Below are positions 17,623-25,958 of a DNA stretch of 30,637 nucleotides, one piece after another. The notes under the pieces are model-generated. The model had not been told where the DNA came from. It ran no database searches and saw only the letters and a program-made list of their open reading frames with translations. This DNA is from DATKZH01 sp035528065. GTDB taxonomy: Bacteria > Planctomycetota > Planctomycetia > Pirellulales > Thermoguttaceae. A program made the translations under genes and the position numbers. Positions within the stretch are counted from its first letter, which is position 1; the number at the start of each line of letters is the position of its first letter. The stretch lies in NCBI GenBank assembly GCA_035528065.1, contig DATKZH010000655.1, positions 1-30,637 on the forward strand, in the 5' to 3' direction.

Positions 17623-17650
17623 ATTCTGCCCCTGCCACGGCACGTGTCAA
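17623..17650 (-). promoter_or_regulatory. Candidate sigma70 promoter for the Gfo/Idh gene
   Basis: On the minus strand TTGACA (17645-17650, a perfect -35) is followed after 16 bp by CAGAAT (17623-17628, 4/6 to the -10). Transcription would start near 17616, about 65 nt before the ATG. The -35 overlaps the stop codon of the upstream gene. Confidence 0.45.
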
Positions 17651-18165
17651 GACACGCCGACGCATTTGTAGAACACGAACACTCCCCAGAAGGTCCGTGC
17701 TATCGTTAGCCGGTAGCACTGTCCCGCAAGCTCCCCGTACTGGAGCCAGAAGCACAGACTGTTTGGCTTCTCGTCGTCCCACGAGGAGTCCCCGTAGGTC
17801 ACCAAGACAAGCGCATTATCCCAGAAGAATCGCTCCTCCGGTGGAAGGCTGCCCATTCCTGCATAGGGATCGAGTCCTTTGGGCAAAGGCTTCAGGCCAA
17901 GGTCCGTGAATACCTCTTCACTGATATTCGTTTCGTTTCTGAAGTACAGCGTCAATCCCGCGGGGTCGACGCCGTCATCGAAGTGGTAGAACGGAGCGTA
18001 CCTCCAGTCCACGAACACTGGCTTTCCGGACAGACTCGCTGACAATGTCTTCCGAACGGCCGTGTCTCTGTCCACGTCGCGAACGGGCAGCGGGACGAGC
18101 GAAAGCGCGACCGCCGCGAGGATCACTGTGGGGATCAGAACTCGTTTTCGCCGGAGGAATCTCAT
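17647..18165 (-). CDS. Small membrane-anchored or secreted protein, unknown
   Basis: 172 residues. It starts MRFLRRKRVLIPTVILAA: a basic N-terminus followed by a hydrophobic segment (about 9-26) that may be a signal peptide or anchor. The rest is a small, aromatic-rich exported domain with two cysteines near the C-terminus (LCFW, GQCYR) and a third at YKCVG. The start lies 11 bp after the stop of the gene before it, so the two are almost certainly co-translated; the only SD is a CAGGG immediately upstream. No family recognised. Confidence 0.7.
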   Translation of the reverse strand: MRFLRRKRVLIPTVILAAVALSLVPLPVRDVDRDTAVRKTLSASLSGKPVFVDWRYAPFYHFDDGVDPAGLTLYFRNETNISEEVFTDLGLKPLPKGLDPYAGMGSLPPEERFFWDNALVLVTYGDSSWDDEKPNSLCFWLQYGELAGQCYRLTIARTFWGVFVFYKCVGVS

Positions 18166-18176
18166 CCCTGCGACAC

Positions 18177-18950
18177 TCAGTACGGATACAGCCCCTTGAG
18201 CTTCCGCTCGCGCAACGGAGTCGCGTCGTAGGTGATCGTGGTCCCGGAGCCCTCCACCTTGATCCCGCCGAGCTTCGGATCCCAGACCCAGGTCCACTGG
18301 CGCAGGTCGCCGCGGGGCAGGATCACGCGGTGCAGGACCTTGGTCCGCTTGTCCTTCACCCAGCCGCCGTACTTCCAGGCGTACTGCCAGATCTCGAACC
18401 GCATGGTCGCCGCGCCGGGCATTTCGCTTTCGTAGCTGGTGGGTTTGTCGCGGATGAGCATCACCAGCAGCCGGGCGATCTTGTCGTCCCCGCCGAAGTG
18501 GAGCGGGACCACCTTGTTCTCGTAGTGCCGGGAGTTGCGGACGTCCTTGTCGATCCACTCCCGCACCTCGTCGTCGATCGTGGCGTCGGGCGGGAAGAAC
18601 GGATCGAACTCGAGCACCGGCGCATAGGTCCAGCCCTCGACCCGCACCTTGCCCGGCCCCATGATCACCAGATCGTACTCGCCCGGCTTGAGATCCTTGA
18701 AGACCCATTTGCCCGCGCCCGCGTCGGTGGCGACGGCGTCGACCTCCGGGACCTCGATCTTGGCTTTGGGGTTGACGGGCTTGCGGTGATTGCCGTCCAT
18801 GTCCCAGCGTTGGAAGGCGCCTACGAAGGTGACGCCCTGCATGCCCCCCAGGTCGACGGTTACCTTGGCCGCATGGGCAGCAGGCGGGACGATGAACGAC
18901 AACAAGGACAACGCGAGCCAAGCTGCACGAGTCGGACGATCCCACGGCAT
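18177..18950 (-). CDS. Exported protein with a prealbumin-like/carboxypeptidase-regulatory-like domain
   Basis: 257 residues from the ATG at 18950, fixed by GAGGGAGGTG about 7 nt upstream; the open frame extends further but without a ribosome site. The signal peptide runs MPWDRPTRAAWLALSLLSFI and ends near AHA-AKVTV. The next 90 residues contain GKWVFKDLKPGEYDLVI, the usual last strands of the beta-sandwich found in carboxypeptidase regulatory-like domains. The C-terminal part (WVWDPKLGGIKVEGSGTTI) is beta-rich and unassigned. It sits 80 bp after the glycerophosphodiesterase gene and 11 bp before the next small gene, consistent with one operon. Function unknown. Confidence 0.75.
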   Translation of the reverse strand: MPWDRPTRAAWLALSLLSFIVPPAAHAAKVTVDLGGMQGVTFVGAFQRWDMDGNHRKPVNPKAKIEVPEVDAVATDAGAGKWVFKDLKPGEYDLVIMGPGKVRVEGWTYAPVLEFDPFFPPDATIDDEVREWIDKDVRNSRHYENKVVPLHFGGDDKIARLLVMLIRDKPTSYESEMPGAATMRFEIWQYAWKYGGWVKDKRTKVLHRVILPRGDLRQWTWVWDPKLGGIKVEGSGTTITYDATPLRERKLKGLYPY

Positions 18951-19030
18951 GGTCGACACCTCCCTCGGTTGCACGCGGTGGACGGACGTAGTGGATGCAT
19001 CTTGGCCTGTGAGCCAGCAGCGGTCTGCCA

Positions 19031-19945
19031 TCAGTCGCCAGCTCGTCTTCCCGAAGGAGCGCCGGCTGGTGAGGGCCCTTGCCTCGCCATATCCTGCTGC
19101 GCGGTCTGCAATTGGTCGCGTAGCCAGCCCGGACGGTCCGTGGTGATGCCGTCGACGCCCAGGGCGACCAGCCTTCGGGCATCCTCCGGCTCGTTGACCG
19201 TCCACACGTACAGCCCCAATCCGAGCCGGTGCATCGAGTCGACGATCTCACAAGTCAGTTCGCCGTCGTACTTCAGGTCCAGGCCGTCGAGCCCGGCCCC
19301 GCGGCACTTCTCGATCAGCTCGGCGGGCGGGGCGACGACCGCACCCGTCTTCTCGTTGCGGCTGGGACTCGTGCCCTGAATCCAGTACACCGGCAGCTTG
19401 GGCATCCGCGATTTCGCCGCCCGGACCGTGTCGAAATCAAAGGAGATGATGACGGTTTGGTCCGGCTGCTTGCCGGACGCCGCCAACACCCGCTCGAACT
19501 CGGGCAGGATCTCCGCCGTGCTCTTGATTTCGATGAACAGCCGTTTCCCGTCGGGCACGGTGGCAAGAATCTCCTCCAGGGTGGGGATTCGCTCGCCGGC
19601 AAAGGCCGCGTCTTTCCAGGAGCCGGCGTCGAGGCTTTGCAGCTCGTCGAGGGTCCGCTCGGCCACCTGCCAGCTCTCCCCGGTGGTTCGCTCGGTGGTC
19701 TTGTCGTGCAACACGACGATCCGGCCGTCCCCCGTGAGCCGGACGTCGATCTCCACGGCGTCGGTCCCGCGCTGCCAAGCCAGGTTGACCGCGGAGAGCG
19801 TGTTTTCCGGGGCCGTGTGCGATGCCCCGCGATGCGCGATGATCTCCACCGAATGGCCTCGTTCGGAAAGGGCGTTTGCGAAAATCAGACAGACGGGCAG
19901 AACGAGCCCGAGAGAGCGTGTCCGGCGAAAGGGGTGTCTCTGCAT
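19031..19945 (-). CDS. Exported glycerophosphodiester phosphodiesterase
   Basis: A 304-residue TIM-barrel enzyme that hydrolyses glycerophosphodiesters to glycerol-3-phosphate and an alcohol. A signal peptide (MQRHPFRRTRSLGLVLPVCL, ending near ANA) is followed by the GDPD signature: AHRGASHTAPENT (catalytic His, conserved Glu), then EIDVRLTGDGRIVVLHD (acidic metal ligands and second catalytic His). FIEIKS and the C-terminal GVDGITTDRP also fit the family. GAGG precedes the ATG by 8 nt. The signal peptide suggests a periplasmic role like GlpQ, while the length fits the shorter UgpQ-like type, so no symbol is given. The gene is 104 bp downstream of the PA14/PKD/TPR gene. Confidence 0.92.
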   Translation of the reverse strand: MQRHPFRRTRSLGLVLPVCLIFANALSERGHSVEIIAHRGASHTAPENTLSAVNLAWQRGTDAVEIDVRLTGDGRIVVLHDKTTERTTGESWQVAERTLDELQSLDAGSWKDAAFAGERIPTLEEILATVPDGKRLFIEIKSTAEILPEFERVLAASGKQPDQTVIISFDFDTVRAAKSRMPKLPVYWIQGTSPSRNEKTGAVVAPPAELIEKCRGAGLDGLDLKYDGELTCEIVDSMHRLGLGLYVWTVNEPEDARRLVALGVDGITTDRPGWLRDQLQTAQQDMARQGPSPAGAPSGRRAGD

Positions 19946-20049
19946 GGTGAATCCTCGGTAGTCATCTCAACGCGACCTCGCCTCCGTGCGGCATCCGTGG
20001 AGTGCGTCCGCCACGGATTACGACTCGGGCCCGTCCGTGCACCCGGCAT

Positions 20050-22377
20050 TCATTCGCTCCTCGAAGGGATTCCCGGCGCCGGCTGCTTCGGAGCTTCCAC
20101 CTCCCCCGCTTCCAGCTTGGCGATGTTCTCGCGGACGACGGGGACCAACGGGCTGCCGGGATAGTCTTTGAGCAGTTGATTCAGGAAGGCCAGCGCCCGA
20201 TCGACCTGACCTCGCTTGACTTCGCAATCGGCCACCAGGACCAGCAGTTGGTCGATGTGAGGCGAGTCCGGATTGACCGCAAGCTGCGCTTCGACCAGCG
20301 CGACGGCCTGGGCATACTCTCCGCGGCCGGCCCAGTATTGGGCCAGCACCAGGTTCAGGTAGCCGTCGATCTTCTCGGCCGGGAACTCGTCTTGCCATGC
20401 CCGGAGCTGTCTGGCGGCCCGATCCAGCTCGCCGCTCTTGAGGAACTGCTCGGTCGACCGGCTGTGGGCGCCCTGCCAGGCGGTCCGTTCGATGTGTGTG
20501 CGCGTGCTCGCAAGGACCGATTCGGCCTCGTTGTACGACTTCCGGGCGTTCTGGCCGTCGCCGCTTGCCGCGTAGTAGTCCCCCCAAACGCGCTGGAGGC
20601 GGCTGGCCACGGGCCCGGTTGCGCTTCCCTGCAAGTGGGCGGTGGCCGCCTCCAGAAGCGACTTGCCCACGTCTTTCTGCAACAGGTCGCTGATGGCGAT
20701 GTCGGCCGCTTGGACCTCGCACTGGCCCTTCAAGCGGCTATCGGCGATCTTCCGCGACGCGCCGTGCCAGATCCTTGCTGCCAGGCGGGAGTCGCCCAGC
20801 TCGTCGCGAGCCATGGGGCCCACCAGGCGAGCGAGCTTGATCAGGTCTTCGTCCCCCTGGGCGGCCGACTGATCGGCGAGAAAGGGCGCCTGGCCCGCGG
20901 TGACTGCCGCCGTGACGCACTCGAGCGCTTCGGCCTTCTTAGCCTCCCTTTCCCGCTTGACCTTTTCCGCCTCCCGCGCGACCTTTTCCGGGTTCGGCTT
21001 GGCTTCGGGTTCTTCTTGCGATTGCCCGTCCCCCTGGGCTGCTCCCCCTTCCTCGGGCTCCGGGGGGGCCAAGATGCTCTCTATCTTGAACTGGTAGGCC
21101 AGCACCAATTGGCGGAGCGCGACCGCGTCGAGCTTCTGGGGATCGTACGTCTGGAGGATGGGCAAGTAGTCGTCCAGCTTGTGGAAATCCTCTTCCTTGA
21201 GGATCTTCGGTCGGTCGATGTACACGCGATTGACCATCTCCAACGGGCGCGTTCCCCGCGTGACCGAGAGCTTCACCGCGTACAGCCCCGGCCGGAGGTA
21301 CACGTGGGTAGGATTCGGCTCCGAGCTGGTCTGCCCGTCGCCGAAGTCCCAGGTGAGCTTGGCCTTCAGAGTCAGCGAATCGGGGGAGACGTCCATGAAT
21401 CGGGTGCCGATCAGGGCCAGCTCGTTGTCGGGGAGCGGCACGTCGCCGCGGATGCTGACCAGGAAGTCGGGCACCAGCTTCGCCTCTCTCAGGGTGACCG
21501 GACCCGCTCGCACCCGGCCCACCGCGGCGGTCCCAAAGGCCGCCGTGGGGATCGCCGTCGGCTTGGGCTTGGCCGCGGCCGGCGAGACCTCCCACGCGGC
21601 GACCATCATGGCCTCGGGCCCGCTGGCCGCGTGGTAGTACTCGAACTTGTGCGCGCCGGCCGTGAGCTGGATGTCCTTGCGGCTACCGGTCTTTGCGCGT
21701 CGCTCGGGCCGGTGTCGGCCCGGGGCCTCGACCACCAACTTGTCGTCGACGAGCAGGAAGCTACAGTCCTGGCTGGAGGTCAGAAACCCGTACGTCCCGG
21801 CCGAGCCGACGCGAAGGTATCCCGAGTAGCGACTGAGAAACGGCCCCGGCTTCAACGAAAACGGATTGTGCGAGTGCTGGACGTTGGCCACGTAGTCGCT
21901 CCCGATCCGCTTCGAGGACTCGAACGCCTCGCGGACCGAGTCCAGGCTGTTCAGGTTGCACTCCTCGTACTCCCGGGTCTCCAGGAGCAACCCCTCCTTG
22001 GCCGTCCAGGGCGGCACGGCACTCGCGTCCGGTGCCGCTCCGCCGTAGAGGACCTCGTACGAGCTCTGCCGCGGGGCCGTCTCGAACGCCAGCCGGCAGT
22101 AGTCGCCGGGCCCAAGCTGGAGCACCCGGGCGGGCAACAGCTTCTGATCCCGCGTCGAGACCAGCACGTTGCGCCCATCCGGCGCGATCTCGTCGTGGTG
22201 GAAGAACTGGACCACGACGACCGTATAGTCCTCGCCTCGAGGGATATCGACCCTTCTCATGGCGTTGAATTCGACCTCCCCCCGACGGAACGATTGGGCG
22301 GCGAGCCGATCGGGCCATGCCCACACGGTTGCCAAGGCAACCACAGCCAGCGCTGGAATAGAATGCCTCATCTCCAC
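20050..22377 (-). CDS. Large secreted protein with PA14-like, PKD and TPR regions
   Basis: 775 residues. A GTG at 22377 (GAGGGG 6 nt upstream) or the ATG at 22371 starts it. The signal peptide ends near LAA-QSF. Residues 170-265 look like a PA14 domain (SGYLRVGSAGTYGFLTSSQD, LLVDDKLVV, HKFEYYHA), which binds carbohydrate or mediates adhesion in known proteins. A PKD domain covers about 315-388 (LTWDFGDGQTSS, HVYLRPGLYAVKLSV). A Glu/Lys-rich coiled coil follows near 475-510, then helical repeats to the end, with TPR-like units in the last 150 residues (AQAVALVEAQLAVNPDSP; VDRALAFLNQLLKDYPGSP). The fusion of carbohydrate-type beta domains with an exported TPR array suggests an envelope scaffold. 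It is divergent from the MoxR gene, 107 bp apart. Confidence 0.85.
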   Translation of the reverse strand: MEMRHSIPALAVVALATVWAWPDRLAAQSFRRGEVEFNAMRRVDIPRGEDYTVVVVQFFHHDEIAPDGRNVLVSTRDQKLLPARVLQLGPGDYCRLAFETAPRQSSYEVLYGGAAPDASAVPPWTAKEGLLLETREYEECNLNSLDSVREAFESSKRIGSDYVANVQHSHNPFSLKPGPFLSRYSGYLRVGSAGTYGFLTSSQDCSFLLVDDKLVVEAPGRHRPERRAKTGSRKDIQLTAGAHKFEYYHAASGPEAMMVAAWEVSPAAAKPKPTAIPTAAFGTAAVGRVRAGPVTLREAKLVPDFLVSIRGDVPLPDNELALIGTRFMDVSPDSLTLKAKLTWDFGDGQTSSEPNPTHVYLRPGLYAVKLSVTRGTRPLEMVNRVYIDRPKILKEEDFHKLDDYLPILQTYDPQKLDAVALRQLVLAYQFKIESILAPPEPEEGGAAQGDGQSQEEPEAKPNPEKVAREAEKVKREREAKKAEALECVTAAVTAGQAPFLADQSAAQGDEDLIKLARLVGPMARDELGDSRLAARIWHGASRKIADSRLKGQCEVQAADIAISDLLQKDVGKSLLEAATAHLQGSATGPVASRLQRVWGDYYAASGDGQNARKSYNEAESVLASTRTHIERTAWQGAHSRSTEQFLKSGELDRAARQLRAWQDEFPAEKIDGYLNLVLAQYWAGRGEYAQAVALVEAQLAVNPDSPHIDQLLVLVADCEVKRGQVDRALAFLNQLLKDYPGSPLVPVVRENIAKLEAGEVEAPKQPAPGIPSRSE

Positions 22378-22416
22378 CTCACACCCCTCGAATCGGGTAG
22401 ACCTCGCTCGCTCCCG

Positions 22417-22445
22417 TTGCTAAGAGGGCCTCCTTCAACTAATGT
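22417..22445 (+). promoter_or_regulatory. Weak candidate promoter for the MoxR gene
   Basis: TTGCTA (22417-22422, 4/6) and TAATGT (22440-22445, 3/6) are spaced by 17 bp, 40 bp before the MoxR start. The matches are poor and this is only the best pair seen in the short divergent gap. Confidence 0.25.
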
Positions 22446-22484
22446 AAATGGAGGCTGAGGGTTATGGAAGAAGGAGTCATGCCC

Positions 22485-23693
<1,209 letters not shown>

Positions 23694-23714
23694 CCGCGTG
23701 GCAAGCGCGCAGCC

Positions 23715-23769
23715 GGGGGGAACAGGGTTTGACGACTACGGCGCCTAGTTCCCAAACCCCCTGTCCCCC
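23715..23769 (+). terminator. Imperfect hairpin after the MoxR gene
   Basis: GGGGGGAACAGGGTTTG (23715-23731) pairs imperfectly with CAAACCCCCTGTCCCCC (23753-23769) around a 21-nt loop, starting 22 nt after the stop. No U-run follows. The likely role is termination or 3'-end protection. Confidence 0.45.
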
Positions 23770-23819
23770 GGGCACAAGGCCGGCGGGGAGTGCGGAAACT
23801 ATGCTTCGGCGGATCCTTA

Positions 23820-23943
23820 TTGCATTGGCCTCACCCAGACGCAGGGTCGGTCGACTCGCCGCCCCGCTGCGCGCGACCCCAGCCACCGGTTGTTGCGTTG
23901 GCCCCGCCCAGAGGCAGGGTCGGTCGAGTCGACGCTCCCCGTC
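23820..23943. repeat. 73-bp tandem duplication upstream of element copy 1
   Basis: TTGCATTGGCC at 23820 and TTGCGTTGGCC at 23893 begin two direct copies with a 73-bp period. The best-matched part is the first 35-40 bp of each (GCAGGGTCGGTCGA is shared), and the second copy fades near 23943. The 310-bp element begins about 30 bp later. Confidence 0.7.
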
Positions 23944-23973
23944 GAATCGAGCCCCTTTCCCGGTTCGGGCCGC

Positions 23974-24283
23974 GAGAAGTTGGAAGCACCCGGGGGCGGC
24001 CACAAATCGGCTTGCGGCTCGGCGCTAACATGGTATGCTCGACCGTGTTAGGCGAAACACCGCACGCCCGGAAGCCCCCAAAACCGCCCGTCCAAGTGTC
24101 CAACAATGCCGCCCATGAACCGCCCTAAGTCCATTCCTCGCAACTCTTTACAACGAAACCATTTGTTGGACGGTTTTTCTTGGTCCGGCCAAAACTTCCA
24201 ACTGCTTTCGTACCTGGGGCTTGCGCGAGTGACCTCGTCCAAAAAGGGCGTTTCGCCCAGTACCTGGCGTGCGCGCAGGTGGC
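23974..24283. repeat. 310-bp intergenic element, copy 1
   Basis: This aligns base for base, with no insertion or deletion, to 30328-30637. I count 44 mismatches, about 86% identity. Differences are clustered: invariant blocks are near 24008-24050, 24086-24111 (GCCCGTCC through AATGCCG), 24163-24178 (TTGTTGGACGGTTTTT) and 24229-24261. Conserved inverted repeats: TAACATGG/CCGTGTTA (8-bp stem with one G-U, 24026-24050) and GTCCAACAA (24098-24106) with TTGTTGGAC (24163-24171). The second arm leads directly into GGTTTTT. Frames are open on both strands through the element, but substitutions do not favour third positions. The true right end is unknown because copy 2 is cut by the window edge. Confidence 0.85.
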
Positions 24284-24306
24284 CTATGACCCTGTAGCAC
24301 ATCCCC

Positions 24307-24372
24307 TGGAACCCCAGCGCATTCACCATGGAACCCCAGCGCACTCACCCTCGGGCCCTAGCGCACTTGCGC
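24307..24372. repeat. Three 22-bp tandem units
   Basis: Units at 24307-24328 and 24329-24350 both begin TGGAACCCCAGCGCA and differ at two positions. A third, diverged unit (24351-24372) keeps AGCGCACT. They lie 23 bp past the known end of element copy 1. Confidence 0.8.
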
Positions 24373-24605
24373 GCACTGTTAATTGGGCATCACGCCGCAA
24401 CAAGCGAAGTGCGCTCACGGTAACTCGTGGGGGTCGTTCCCCTCATAGGTGGCGAAATCGGGACGGCGGCGAAAGTGACCGTGTCCAAGAAAGCCCCCGA
24501 CGCGCCGGCTGCGCAAGCGGGCCGACGTGACAAGAGGAACCTCGCGAGCGCAAGCGTTGCACCCGTCCGGGCGGAGACGCGAGGGGGCGTCTGGCGTTTC
24601 AACCC

Positions 24606-24629
24606 GTAAAGATGACTTAGCATCTTTAC
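24606..24629. repeat. Isolated perfect hairpin
   Basis: GTAAAGATG and CATCTTTAC form a perfect 9-bp stem over the loop ACTTAG. It is AT-rich compared with its surroundings and belongs to no gene seen here; its role is unknown. Confidence 0.6.
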
Positions 24630-24687
24630 AATCCATCGCCCGTCGGCTAGACTCACGGATACAGGCCGACCGTTCGGGCGAGGGGCA

Positions 24688-24752
24688 GGTGCGTGGGTGG
24701 TCGACGCACAGTTCGAATGGTACGAGGAGAGATGGTGCGTTTCATACACCCT
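24688..24752. repeat. Degraded hairpin-repeat copy C
   Basis: GGTGCGTTTCATACACC (24734-24750) matches the right arm of the family (two differences from GGTGCGTTTCACGCACC). The upstream part has GGTGCGTG...ACGCAC and TTCGAATGGTACGAGG where the intact copies have CTACTCGAA. This is a worn copy about 190 bp before the zinc-ribbon gene. Confidence 0.6.
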
Positions 24753-24944
24753 TGTGCTAAGGGGGCGCAGTACGAACAGCGGGCTCCCCCGCAGGTCCAC
24801 GGCCTGCCGACGGAATTCTGCGACAGCTAAGGGACTCGGAGATCGGCAGGGAGGCGCTCGCTGCAAGCAGGCGCTGCGACCGCGCCGTGTCGGATGGCGC
24901 TTCGTTGGTGCAACAGACGCGTTCAACCGCGGTGGAAGCCTACC

Positions 24945-25391
24945 ATGGCCATCGAGTTTCTGTGCGATTGCGGCAAGCGCCTGAGGACGGGGGACCAGTA
25001 CGCGGGCAAGCGTGGCAAATGCCCAGCGTGTGGCGCGGTAGTCAGTATTCCCCAGCCTATCATCCCCGAGATCGTCGAAGAGGAATTCGTCGCGGCGGCG
25101 CTTGTCGACGAGGGCGCCGCGGAGGGTCAGCGCGGAGGTTCGGCAGGATCAAACAGAAGGACGTGTAGAATCTGTGATGCGGAACGCAACGATAGTGAGG
25201 GTGAGGAGTATTCTCCACGAGACTTGACGCGAATGAAACCTAAGGTTGCTGACGAAGCAGCAATCGCCTTGCACAGTGTCGCTTCGTCGGTCATCATGTT
25301 CAATAACCCACCAGGAAGCGCGGACACGCCCATGTGGTGGATCTGCGGGGAGTGCGTCTCCCGTTGCTTCTCGCATGGTCGGACGCGGTAA
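24945..25391 (+). CDS. Small protein with two zinc-binding modules
   Basis: 148 residues from the ATG at 24945 (MAIEFLCDCGKRLRTGDQ). The frame is open earlier but the similarity starts here; the ribosome site is poor. Residues 1-36 form a zinc ribbon (CDCGKRL...GKCPACG) of a type widely used at the start of planctomycete proteins. A charged linker follows. A second cysteine module at about 82-85 (CRICDAE) pairs with ICGECVSRC near the C-terminus. The middle part (about 105-130) is predicted helical. No catalytic motif is recognised. The gene stands alone between hairpin repeats C and A, and nothing indicates an operon. Confidence 0.6.
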   Translation: MAIEFLCDCGKRLRTGDQYAGKRGKCPACGAVVSIPQPIIPEIVEEEFVAAALVDEGAAEGQRGGSAGSNRRTCRICDAERNDSEGEEYSPRDLTRMKPKVADEAAIALHSVASSVIMFNNPPGSADTPMWWICGECVSRCFSHGRTR

Positions 25392-25450
25392 TCGTTGTCG
25401 ATGGAAAACGCAGTGTTCGGAATGACCACGGGACGGCAACGAGCAAAGTA

Positions 25451-25519
25451 GCAAAGTAGGGTGCGTGAAACGCACCACCCATGATGCTACTCGAAAGGGA
25501 ATGGTGTGCGTCACGCACG
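25451..25519. repeat. Hairpin repeat copy A
   Basis: The left arm GGTGCGTGAAACGCACC (25460-25476) is itself a small palindrome. The spacer contains GATGCTACTCGAA. The right arm is worn (GTGTGCGTCACGCAC, 25505-25519). It lies 42 bp before the start of the 119-residue gene and about 60 bp after the zinc-ribbon gene. Confidence 0.8.
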
Positions 25520-25560
25520 CTTCTTGTACTAACGGTGGCTGGAGGACAAGGAGACAAGTC

Positions 25561-25920
25561 ATGAGCGGAAAGGTTGATCGGTTGATGCAACGGCTCGATG
25601 CCCTTGGCCGAAAACTCGAAAGTCTTCCGGAGACGCATCCGCTTGTGTCAGGTATGGCAAAGAGGCTGGGCCGTGACCTCGTAAGGTACCCCCGCGCACA
25701 AGGGAGCCCTGGGGTTTCCGGATACGACATGCTGGAAATGGCCGACAGCACGATCAACACGATGGCCGAGCTGCACGGTAGATGGAACAGATACGTGAGA
25801 ATTCTCCGTAAGATGTGTGGCACTCTGAAGGCTATCGTCGAGGCTACCGAAGGCCCGGATACCGGCGCGAGGCCCTTTCTAAGTTCGTTCCTCGGAGGCC
25901 GATCAACTCGGGAGTCGTAA
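25561..25920 (+). CDS. 119-residue helical protein, unknown
   Basis: The start at 25561 (MSGKVDRLMQRLDALGRKLE) is fixed by AAGGAGAC about 6 nt upstream; the longer frame runs through a hairpin repeat and is not used. The protein is mostly helical, with amphipathic stretches at about 3-22 and 55-90 (MLEMADSTINTMAELHGRWN), and ends in a polar tail. No signal peptide, membrane segment or known motif is seen. It is bracketed by two same-orientation copies of the hairpin repeat (A and B), like a small gene carried in a repeat array. Function unknown. Confidence 0.6.
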   Translation: MSGKVDRLMQRLDALGRKLESLPETHPLVSGMAKRLGRDLVRYPRAQGSPGVSGYDMLEMADSTINTMAELHGRWNRYVRILRKMCGTLKAIVEATEGPDTGARPFLSSFLGGRSTRES

Positions 25921-25958
25921 GTCTCCGCGTTTCCGGCCGGGAACGCCCCGCCGGGGTA

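Larger units (their letters stand above)
23694..24944. other. 1.25-kb repeat-rich region without a clear gene
   Basis: Between the MoxR gene and the small zinc-ribbon gene I see only repeats: a terminator-like hairpin (23715-23769), a 73-bp tandem repeat (from 23820), the 310-bp element (23974-24283), three 22-bp tandem units (24307-24372), an inverted repeat AGCGCACTT/AAGTGCGCT (24360-24368 and 24407-24415), a 9-bp hairpin (24606-24629) and a degraded hairpin repeat near 24688-24752. Frames that cross the region, including a 178-codon minus-strand frame at 24390-24926, have no ribosome site and run through the repeats. Confidence 0.6.

Noticed and set aside
20002..22458. Very long plus-strand open frame (818 codons) opposite the PA14/PKD/TPR gene
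   Set aside because: It is a shadow of the GC-rich minus-strand gene. It has no ribosome site, no domain resemblance, and the minus-strand frame has clear signal peptide, PKD and TPR motifs.
24106..24297. Small plus-strand protein (63 codons) in element copy 1, kept open in copy 2
   Set aside because: Most differences between copies change the amino acid and there is no ribosome site. The conservation is better explained at the DNA or RNA level.
24390..24926. 178-codon minus-strand frame in the repeat-rich gap
   Set aside because: No ribosome site or recognisable domain, and it runs through the degraded hairpin repeat and the isolated hairpin.
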